In this document: piece by piece, positions 51,210 through 58,991 of the stretch
Layout of the letters: every line of letters starts with the position of its first letter
Position numbering within the stretch: position 1 is the stretch's first letter
Assembly: GCA_025655575.1 (NCBI GenBank)
Contig: JAHXIP010000004.1
Coordinates: forward strand, 124,001 to 188,000
Direction: 5' to 3'
Length of the DNA stretch: 64,000 nucleotides
Origin: Candidatus Thiodiazotropha sp. (ex Monitilora ramsayi)
Lineage (GTDB): Bacteria > Pseudomonadota > Gammaproteobacteria > Chromatiales > Chromatiaceae
Notes under the pieces: generated by a model
Seen by the model: the letters and a program-made list of their open reading frames with translations, nothing else
Database searches by the model: none
Told to the model about the DNA's origin: nothing
Program-made: the position numbers and the translations under genes

Positions 51210-52937
51210 CTACTTCCTCTTTTTGGGTGGAACCAGGTCCGTGATGGTGCCTTCAGCCATTTCCGCTGCAAAACAGATGGTCTCATTGAGCGTGGGATGC
51301 GGATGGATGGTCAGACCGATGTCCTCCGCATCTGCGCCCATCTCCAGTGCCAACACCGTTTCACCGATCAACTCGCCCGCATTGGGTCCGACAATACCGG
51401 CACCCAGGATGCGCTTGCTCTTGGGATCGAACAGCAGTTTGGTCATACCCTCGTCACGACCGATACCCAACGCCCTGCCGCTCGCTGCCCAGGGAAAGAC
51501 CCCCTTCTCGATCTCGATGCCCTGGCTCTTGGCCTCAGTCTCAGTGAGACCCATCCAGGCGACTTCAGGGTCTGTGTAGGCTACTGAGGGAATGGTCATG
51601 GGATCGAACTTGACCGGCAGACCGGCGATGACCTCAGCGGCCACTTTCGCCTCATGGGTCGCCTTGTGGGCCAGCATCGGTTGGCCGACAACGTCTCCGA
51701 TGGCGTAGATATTGGGTACATTGGTGCGCATCTGTTGGTCGACGGGAATGAAACCTCTTTCATCCACATTGATACCCGCCGCCTCGGCATTGATCTTCTT
51801 ACCGTTGGGCACACGCCCCACCGCTACCAACACCCGATCGTAAACCTGAGGTTTGTCCGGTGCCTGCTTACCCTCGAAAGTCACCTTGAGGCCGCTCTTC
51901 TGGGCCTGGATATCGGTTACCTTGGTCCCCAGCATGATGTTTTTATAGCGCCCCTTTATCCTTTTCTGCAGTGGCCGCACCAGGTCGGGATCACAACCGG
52001 GAATCAGACCACTCTGCAGTTCGACCACATCAATGGCACTGCCGAGAGTACTGTAGACTGTCGCCATCTCAAGTCCGATGATACCGCCACCCACCACCAG
52101 CATACGCTTGGGGATGTCCTCCAGCGCCAGGGCGCCGGTCGAATCGATGAGACGGGGATCGTCGTTGGGAAAGCCCGGTATCTGAACCGGACTGGAGCCA
52201 CAGGCGATAATGGCATCGCTATAGGCGATAGAGACATTGCCGTCAGCCGCCTTCACGGCGATGCGATTGGGTGACTCAAATCGCGCTAAACCGTAAACCA
52301 CTTCGACTTTACGTTGTTTGGCCAGTTGCGCCAGACCGCCGGTCAGGCGTTTTACCACCTTATCCTTGCCGGCCCTGAGTTTATCCAGGTCAATCTTGGG
52401 CTTACCGAAGCTGATGCCCAACTCAGCCATCTCGGCAGCTTCATTGATCACGTCTGCCGCATGCAGCAGCGCCTTTGACGGAATACAACCCACATTCAGA
52501 CAAACGCCACCCAGCGCCTCATAGCGTTCGATAAGCACGACGCGCTTACCCAGATCGGCGGCCCGGAATGCAGCCGTATAACCGCCTGGACCAGCGCCAA
52601 GCACGACCACATCGGTCTGTATATCCGGTGTGCCTTTGACGGCATCGGAAACAGGGGCTTTTGTAGGGCTGGGTTTCTTATCCATTGTTGTACCCTCCGA
52701 CAGTTCCAGTTTAAGTATCGGTCCACCCTGCGATATTTTGTCACCGGCTTTGACCAGGAGCGCCTGGACCACCCCCGCATGGGGTGAGGGAATGTCCATG
52801 GTTGCCTTGTCGCTTTCCAAGGTAATGATGGCGTCTTCCGGCTCAATCTTGTCACCGATCGATACCAGGATCTCAATGATGTCTACCTGCTCGAAGTCAC
52901 CAATATCGGGGAGTGTCACCTCAACGATTTTGCTCAT
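51210..52937 (-). CDS. lpdA: Dihydrolipoyl dehydrogenase (E3) with N-terminal lipoyl domain
   Basis: A 575-residue E3 flavoprotein that reoxidises dihydrolipoamide with NAD+. Residues 1-80 are a lipoyl domain (lipoyl Lys in ESDKATMDIP), then a linker, then the E3 core: FAD site VVLGAGPGGYTAAFRAADLG, redox disulfide GGVCLNVGCIPSKALL, NAD site MLVVGGGIIGLEMATVY, and the C-terminal His-Glu HPHPTLNET. E3 with its own lipoyl domain is known for pyruvate dehydrogenases in Neisseria and Ralstonia types, so it most likely serves aceEF. It may also serve sucAB, as no other lpd is visible. Two genes separate it from aceF. Confidence 0.95.
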   Translation of the reverse strand: MSKIVEVTLPDIGDFEQVDIIEILVSIGDKIEPEDAIITLESDKATMDIPSPHAGVVQALLVKAGDKISQGGPILKLELSEGTTMDKKPSPTKAPVSDAVKGTPDIQTDVVVLGAGPGGYTAAFRAADLGKRVVLIERYEALGGVCLNVGCIPSKALLHAADVINEAAEMAELGISFGKPKIDLDKLRAGKDKVVKRLTGGLAQLAKQRKVEVVYGLARFESPNRIAVKAADGNVSIAYSDAIIACGSSPVQIPGFPNDDPRLIDSTGALALEDIPKRMLVVGGGIIGLEMATVYSTLGSAIDVVELQSGLIPGCDPDLVRPLQKRIKGRYKNIMLGTKVTDIQAQKSGLKVTFEGKQAPDKPQVYDRVLVAVGRVPNGKKINAEAAGINVDERGFIPVDQQMRTNVPNIYAIGDVVGQPMLAHKATHEAKVAAEVIAGLPVKFDPMTIPSVAYTDPEVAWMGLTETEAKSQGIEIEKGVFPWAASGRALGIGRDEGMTKLLFDPKSKRILGAGIVGPNAGELIGETVLALEMGADAEDIGLTIHPHPTLNETICFAAEMAEGTITDLVPPKKRK

Positions 52938-53118
52938 GCAATATCCTCAATCGAATTACCGGCAGGGGCCTCACCTACCGATTAATTAATAATAGTTTCT
53001 TATATGCCTGTTTGATCGCTTTATAGCACTTCTTCCTGGGAATGCGTAGTTATTCACCGAAAAAATCCGGTTAGAATCCATAATCTGGTGGGGGTTGAAT
53101 ATTTACAGCGAAAAATCT

Positions 53119-56100
53119 TCAGCTGTTGACAGATGCTCTTCTGTCACTGTCGAGCCAGTCCGTCAATGCGGCCACCGTCATGGGTCTGCCATAGTGGAAG
53201 CCCTGCAGCAGATCACACTCTGCAGCCCGCAGAAAGTCAACCTGCTCCTGAGTCTCTACACCCTCCGCCACAAGACCCAGTCCAAGACTCTTGGCCATGG
53301 CGATAATGGTGTTGACCAGCGAAACGCTCTCCGGGTCATCCGGCAGATCGTTAACGAAAGAGCGGTCGATCTTTAAAACATCGACCGGAAAACGTTTTAG
53401 ATAGCTGAGGGAGGAGTAACCGGTACCGAAGTCATCCACAGAGAGGTTGACGCCAAGCGTCTTCAGGCTGCCGAGCCAATCGACAGTCTCTTCGGTATCG
53501 CGCATCAACAGGCTCTCGGTTATCTCCAGTGTGAGTGAATCCGCAGAGAGCCCGGTTTTACTGAGCACCTCTTGCACGAAATTGGCATCAAAACCCATCT
53601 CTCTCTGGCGACTGGAGAGATTGACTGCCATCGTCAATTGCTCATGGCCAAAGTGTCGCCATGTACTCAACTGCTCGCAGGCATGCAAGATTACCCATTT
53701 ACCAATTTCACCGATCAGGCCGCTGTCTTCGGCAATGGGGATAAAGATTTCGGGAGAAATCTGCCCCTTCTTCGGATGATTCCACCGTAGCAAGGCCTCC
53801 AGACTTGAGACCCTGCCGGTCTCAGCTTTGACAACGGGCTGGTAATAAACCTCCAGCTCATTTCGACTGATCGCCAAGCGTAAGTCCTGCTCCAGTTGCT
53901 GACGTTCGATAGTCTGCCTCTGCATGGATGGGGTGAAGAACTGGTAAGTGTTACGGCCATGTTCCTTGGCCTGGTACATCGCCATATCAGCATTTCTCAG
54001 CAACGCATCTGCCGTGCCGGCATCTTCCGGATAGACGGTGATACCGATACTGGCGCCTATAAATATATCTCTCTCGTAAAGCCTGAAGGGATCTGTCACG
54101 GCCTCAATGATCTTCGTAGAGATCGCTACTGCAACTTCAGGGTCTGAAATATCCTGTAGCAGAATAACGAATTCGTCACCACCGAAACGCGCGACCGTAT
54201 CCACTTCCCTCACACACTCACGAATACGCTCGGCCACCTGTTGAAGTAATTCATCGCCCACTACATGGCCGAAGGTATCGTTAACCACTTTGAATTGGTC
54301 AAGATCCACAAAGAGCAGACCCAATTTCCAATTCTCTCGATTGGCGGAGAGAATTGACTGCGCCAGGCGGTCGGACAGGAGTGTGCGATTTGGCAGGCCA
54401 GTCAGTGCATCGAAGTTGGCCTGATAACGAATCTTCTCTTCATCCTGCTTGTGCTTTGTGATATCGGAGAAGACCGCCACATACTCTTTGAGCACACCTT
54501 CATCTGACTTTATTGCTGCAATGGAGAGCCACTCAGGAAAAACACTACCATCTTTACGCCGGTTCCAGATCTCACCGCTCCAGTATCCATTCTGCATAAC
54601 GGATGACCAGAGTTGTTCATAGAAGGCATCCGTATGCCTGCCGGAACTGAGTAACTGAGGTGAACGTCCAATCACTTCTTCGGCTTCATAACCGGTAATT
54701 CTGCTGAATGCAGGATTCACGGTCTTAATGAGGTTATCTGCATCGGTTACAATGATGCCTTCAGAAGTCGTATCGAATACTGTCGCATTCATTCTCAACT
54801 GATCTTCGGCACGTTTCTGCGCAGTGACATCCTCTTTCACCGCGATAAAGTGTGTAATCTTGCCATTTTCATCGCGCAGTGGTGAGATGGAGGCCGCTTC
54901 CCAATAGATATCGCCTTGCTTGCGTTTATTATGAAAAGTACCCCGCCACTCCTTGCCGGCCAACAAGGTCTCCCACATCTCCCGATACTCTTGCTGTGAC
55001 TTATCTCCGCTCTTGAGTATGCGAGGATTCTGCCCTATCGCTTCTTCAGCACTATAACCCGACACCTCTTCAAACTTTGGATTCACGTATTCCATCGTGC
55101 CATCTGTTGAAGTAATGACGACCGATGCCGGACTCTGCTCAAGTGCCCGGCTAAGCTTACGTAATTCAGATTCACTGCGCTTTGACTCGGTGATATCCGA
55201 CCTCACACAGACCAAGCCGCCTTCGGATGTCAGATTATTACTGGCAAGATACCAGGCATCCTGTTCTGTCTTTTCCAGATATCTCCCTTCAGGAAGATCT
55301 GCCTGTAGTTGCCTGCCCTTCACCTCCAAATAATGCACATGGTTCCCGCTGAGGGATTTAAGTGTTTCTAAAGCAACACCTGCCCGCAGGGTATCCTTGA
55401 GCCATGGGTAGAACTGCGCATAGCGGCGATTAAACAAAACCAACTTGTTATCCGCATCAAATAAAGCAAAAGCCTCTGATAGATTTTCTACCGCATCGTG
55501 CAAACGCATCCAGGATTGGTTCACTGCCTGATGCGCCATGTGCAGGCTGCGTACTAAAAACCAGAGCCCCAGCAAAAGAAAAAAGACCACAACGGATAGC
55601 GTGACAATCAAAATTTGTCTCTGTCGGGTTTCCTCGAAGCGGTGCTTTTCATGCTGCTGATGGAGCTGATCAAATCTTTCATGTGACGCGATGGCGAGAT
55701 AGCGCCTTTTCAGCTCTCCCAGTTCGGAAAGTTCATCCAAATTGGCACGGATGTGAAAGATCATTTTTTCAAGTACTTCCTGACTCGCGGAATCCGCAAA
55801 CCGAGTCATTTTCAATTGCTCTAACCGCGCATTGATTTCAGCCAGTTGGCTATCTGTGTAAAACAGGTCATAAACATAGAGTTCGTTCAGCAACTCAAGT
55901 ACCTGCCGGTAGACGGTAAGGTCAATCCGCTTAACTGACTCTGCAGCCACTGGTAGATAGTGAATACCATTTCGCACCAGGGCTGCCTTGAATTTTATCC
56001 GCTCCAAAACCTCCAGCTTTTCGGTCATTGCCAACCAGTACTCATCAATACTGCCTTCCAGGGTTTCATACTTGCGTTGCCCTGGAACCCGCATTATTTT

Positions 56101-56349
56101 TTCCATTTCTCTCAGTCTGAGAGAGGTTGAAACGAGGCTGTCATAATGCGAAAGTAGAAAAGACGTCACCCGTAGGACATCACGATCGAGCTGGGCGTCG
56201 AGTTCCTTCAGTTCAATCAACTGATCGGATACTTCGGCATAGCCATGCGATTCGTCTTCCCAAAAAATCACCAATAGCAATGCGGATGCAATACTCAGAG
56301 TGAGCAGCAGCAACAATCGCCCGGTGTATTTTGTCGACTTCAACTTCAT
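53119..56349 (-). CDS. Membrane c-di-GMP protein: periplasmic sensor, three PAS, GGDEF and EAL
   Basis: A 1076-residue two-helix receptor. Helices are at about 10-29 and 246-268, with a helical periplasmic domain between. Three PAS domains (about 275-645) follow. The GGDEF domain has ARFGGDEFVIL (near 724) with an intact RxxD inhibitory site five residues before. The EAL domain (about 825-1065) has EALLRW, NLSSRQ, LEITESLL, DDFGTGYSSLSYLKRFP and KIDRSF. Both domains keep their catalytic motifs, so the protein could make and break c-di-GMP. Its ATG overlaps the stop of the di-haem peroxidase gene (ATGA), so the two are translationally coupled. Confidence 0.93.
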   Translation of the reverse strand: MKLKSTKYTGRLLLLLTLSIASALLLVIFWEDESHGYAEVSDQLIELKELDAQLDRDVLRVTSFLLSHYDSLVSTSLRLREMEKIMRVPGQRKYETLEGSIDEYWLAMTEKLEVLERIKFKAALVRNGIHYLPVAAESVKRIDLTVYRQVLELLNELYVYDLFYTDSQLAEINARLEQLKMTRFADSASQEVLEKMIFHIRANLDELSELGELKRRYLAIASHERFDQLHQQHEKHRFEETRQRQILIVTLSVVVFFLLLGLWFLVRSLHMAHQAVNQSWMRLHDAVENLSEAFALFDADNKLVLFNRRYAQFYPWLKDTLRAGVALETLKSLSGNHVHYLEVKGRQLQADLPEGRYLEKTEQDAWYLASNNLTSEGGLVCVRSDITESKRSESELRKLSRALEQSPASVVITSTDGTMEYVNPKFEEVSGYSAEEAIGQNPRILKSGDKSQQEYREMWETLLAGKEWRGTFHNKRKQGDIYWEAASISPLRDENGKITHFIAVKEDVTAQKRAEDQLRMNATVFDTTSEGIIVTDADNLIKTVNPAFSRITGYEAEEVIGRSPQLLSSGRHTDAFYEQLWSSVMQNGYWSGEIWNRRKDGSVFPEWLSIAAIKSDEGVLKEYVAVFSDITKHKQDEEKIRYQANFDALTGLPNRTLLSDRLAQSILSANRENWKLGLLFVDLDQFKVVNDTFGHVVGDELLQQVAERIRECVREVDTVARFGGDEFVILLQDISDPEVAVAISTKIIEAVTDPFRLYERDIFIGASIGITVYPEDAGTADALLRNADMAMYQAKEHGRNTYQFFTPSMQRQTIERQQLEQDLRLAISRNELEVYYQPVVKAETGRVSSLEALLRWNHPKKGQISPEIFIPIAEDSGLIGEIGKWVILHACEQLSTWRHFGHEQLTMAVNLSSRQREMGFDANFVQEVLSKTGLSADSLTLEITESLLMRDTEETVDWLGSLKTLGVNLSVDDFGTGYSSLSYLKRFPVDVLKIDRSFVNDLPDDPESVSLVNTIIAMAKSLGLGLVAEGVETQEQVDFLRAAECDLLQGFHYGRPMTVAALTDWLDSDRRASVNS

Positions 56350-57305
56350 GGCTTGAGTCTGTGATGTTCTCCCAGCAGGCTACTAATAAAAGCAACGATG
56401 GCATCTACATCCGAGGCAGAGATTTCCCGCCCCAATTGATATCGGCCCATGACGAGCACGGCCTCGGATAGTGTTTGTACGCTGGCATCATGAAAATAGG
56501 GGGAATTGATTGCTGCCAGCCTTAGGCTGGGTACTTTAAAGAAGTGCTTGTCATCCTCTTTTCCCGTCACATTGAAACGGCCGAAATCAGCAGTGGTTAC
56601 CACTGATTTACGATCCTTGAAGTAATCTCCCATAGCGCCCATATAGGCATAGAGGTTCCCACCCACGTTGGCACCTTGATGGCAACTGATACAGCCGTAA
56701 CTCTTGAACAGGCGATAACCTATCAGCTCAAAATCAGTCAGCGCACTGTCATCACCCAACAACCAGCGATCAAAACGAGAATTGGCGGTAACCAGCGATT
56801 TTTCAAATTCAGCAATGGCGGCGACAATATTTTCGGGTGTAATACCGTCATCAAAAAGCGACCGAAAAGAGACAACTATCTCCTGGTCATTTTGGAGCTT
56901 TCCTATCACCTCGGTCCAATTGGAGTTCATCTCTAAGGGGTTGTGCACAGGACCGGCAGCCTGATCTTCAAGCGTGTCCACCCTGCCATCCCAAAACTGG
57001 ACGAAGTTAAAGCTGCTGTTATAGACAGTCGGCGCCTTTATTCCACCTTTTGCACCACCCACACCCACGGATACCGGTAACCTATCTGTGCCACCTGAGG
57101 ACAAGACATGACAACTGGCACAACTGATACTGTTGTCCTGAGACAAGCGGGGGTCGTGGAAGAGGCGGTCACCCAAATCGACCAGTTTTAAATTGAGATC
57201 CGGTTGGTGTAAAGGCAGAGGCTTGATGGGTTCATTTCTGACTTCCGCACCCTGCACGTTTGCAGAGAGCAAATAAATAATCAATATAATCAGGTAGTTA
57301 AACAT
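56346..57305 (-). CDS. Di-haem cytochrome c peroxidase family protein (CcpA/MauG-like)
   Basis: A 319-residue periplasmic protein with a signal peptide (MFNYLIILIIYLLSANVQGA). There are two CxxCH haem sites: SCASCHVLSSG (N-terminal, electron-poor haem) and GCISCHQGANVGG (C-terminal). The CCP signature GLPVxVGVGGAKGG-like stretch (DRLPVSVGVGGAKGGIKAPTVYNS) and VPSLRLAAINSPYFHDASVQTLSEAV are present. It reduces H2O2 or acts on a partner protein. ATG at 57305 is chosen over the longer frame because it starts the signal peptide. Coupled to the c-di-GMP gene. Confidence 0.9.
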   Translation of the reverse strand: MFNYLIILIIYLLSANVQGAEVRNEPIKPLPLHQPDLNLKLVDLGDRLFHDPRLSQDNSISCASCHVLSSGGTDRLPVSVGVGGAKGGIKAPTVYNSSFNFVQFWDGRVDTLEDQAAGPVHNPLEMNSNWTEVIGKLQNDQEIVVSFRSLFDDGITPENIVAAIAEFEKSLVTANSRFDRWLLGDDSALTDFELIGYRLFKSYGCISCHQGANVGGNLYAYMGAMGDYFKDRKSVVTTADFGRFNVTGKEDDKHFFKVPSLRLAAINSPYFHDASVQTLSEAVLVMGRYQLGREISASDVDAIVAFISSLLGEHHRLKP

Positions 57306-57509
57306 ACCGCAATCTACAGAACTGTTGTCAAAAATCACTCAAAAGGAACGAACAGCGCCTTCCAGGTTCTGTGCGTAGCAGCCATGCCTTTGATAATCAC
57401 CCATCCTTCAGAAGGTTATCGGCACTATACAAAGCATCTTTAAATCGTATAGCCAGATATCGACCTCGGCTAGTGGGAAAAGCTAAAGCCTTGACTTAGA
57501 TCTAATTTT

Positions 57510-57529
57510 CCACCTCCAAAAGGAGGTGG
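57510..57529. other. Perfect hairpin CCACCTCC / GGAGGTGG after aceF
   Basis: An 8-bp perfect stem with a 4-nt loop, 26 bp past the aceF stop. No T-run follows on the reverse strand, so it is not a standard terminator. On the reverse strand it reads CACCTCCTT, identical to the 16S rRNA anti-Shine-Dalgarno end. Confidence 0.55.
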
Positions 57530-57554
57530 TGTTTAGTGATGGGAAAATCAGGAA

Positions 57555-58895
57555 TCAGAGAAGTAACTGACGAATGTCTTGCAATAAGGCAGAGAGTAAA
57601 GTGGTGAATCTGACGCCATCCGCACCGTCGATAACCCGGTGGTCGTAGGAGAGAGAGAGTGGGAGCATCAGTCTGGGTTGGAAGGCCTCACCATCCCAAA
57701 CAGGTTTCATCGTGCTGCGAGAGACACCCAGTATGGCGACTTCCGGTGCATTGACAATGGGTGTGAAGGCGGTACCCCCAATACCTCCCAGGCTGGATAT
57801 AGAGAAACAACCACCCTGCATATCCGCCGGCAGCAACTTGCCCTCACGCGCCTTGGCACTGATGGTCATCAACTCTCGAGCCAGTTCGAAAACCCCTTTT
57901 TGGTCGACATCACGGATAACCGGCACCACCAGTCCATTGGGGGTATCCACAGCGACACCCACATGAACGTAGTGACGATAGATCAAACTATCACCGTCGG
58001 TAGAGAGTGCCGCATTAAAAATCGGCATCGACTTCATTGCGGCTGCCACTGCCTTCATCAAAAAAGGCATGAACGTCAGCCGTACATCCTGCTTCTCGGC
58101 CGAGGCCTTCTGTGCTTTACGGAACGCCTCAAGTTCTGTGATGTCCGCTTCGTCGAACTGCGTGACATGGGGCACGCTCAACCAGCAACGGTGCAGATGG
58201 GCGCCACTGATTTTCTTGATACGGTTGAGTGGCTGGGTTTCAATTTCGCCATACTTGCTGTAATCGATATCGGGCCCGGCCGGCAGATCGAATGGTGAGC
58301 CGGCCGTCCTTGCGGCCTGGCCTCCCTGCAAGGATCTTTTCACAAAATTCTGCACATCGTCCTTGGTCACCCGTCCCTTAGGACCACTGCCCTTCACCAG
58401 ATGAAGGTCCACACCCAGTTCCCGGGAAAAACGGCGGACACTGGGACTGGCATGGGGTGTCTTAGCGCCTGCAACAGGCTCTCCACCGGGAACCGGAGGA
58501 ATCAAAGGCTCTTTGTCACCGGGACGTCTCTGCGGATAGGTGGGTTCAGCCTCTTCATTGGCAGCCGGTGCCGGCGCCTGTACTGATTCCACCTCTTCCG
58601 CTGCCGGTGTCGGCACATCATGCCTCTGATCCGCCACTTCTTCTGCCACCTCGCCCGACACCTCCAGCGTGAGGATCTTGGCATCCTTGCCAACCCGGTC
58701 TCCCACCTTCACTGCCAGCGACTTTATGACACCTGCATGCGGCGAAGGGATCTCCATTGTTGCCTTGTCACTCTCCAAGGTCAGCAGTGAATCTTCGACG
58801 GCCACCTCGTCGCCTTCAGCAACCAAAATCTCGATAATTTCAACTGAATCGAAGTCACCGATATCAGGCAACAGCACATCTGTTGTTTTACCCAC
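57555..58895 (-). CDS. aceF: Pyruvate dehydrogenase E2 (dihydrolipoamide acetyltransferase)
   Basis: A 446-residue E2. A single lipoyl domain (residues 1-80, ESDKATMEIP), a Pro/Ala/Glu linker, the subunit-binding domain (SPSVRRFSRELGVDLHLVKG), then the acetyltransferase core (HLHRCWLSVPHVTQFDEADI, LPADMQGGCFSISSLGGIGGTAFTPI, catalytic LSYDHRVIDGADG). Many gammaproteobacterial AceF carry two or three lipoyl domains; this one has one, and lpd supplies another. It lies 96 bp downstream of aceE. Confidence 0.96.
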   Translation of the reverse strand: MGKTTDVLLPDIGDFDSVEIIEILVAEGDEVAVEDSLLTLESDKATMEIPSPHAGVIKSLAVKVGDRVGKDAKILTLEVSGEVAEEVADQRHDVPTPAAEEVESVQAPAPAANEEAEPTYPQRRPGDKEPLIPPVPGGEPVAGAKTPHASPSVRRFSRELGVDLHLVKGSGPKGRVTKDDVQNFVKRSLQGGQAARTAGSPFDLPAGPDIDYSKYGEIETQPLNRIKKISGAHLHRCWLSVPHVTQFDEADITELEAFRKAQKASAEKQDVRLTFMPFLMKAVAAAMKSMPIFNAALSTDGDSLIYRHYVHVGVAVDTPNGLVVPVIRDVDQKGVFELARELMTISAKAREGKLLPADMQGGCFSISSLGGIGGTAFTPIVNAPEVAILGVSRSTMKPVWDGEAFQPRLMLPLSLSYDHRVIDGADGVRFTTLLSALLQDIRQLLL

Positions 58896-58991
58896 GTCTC
58901 TTCCTCTTTTGCCTTTCAGGCATCAAATTCTATTTCCGGGCCAGCCATCCAGAAACGGCGCACCCATATCGCAGATTGCGCTGCAGGCATA

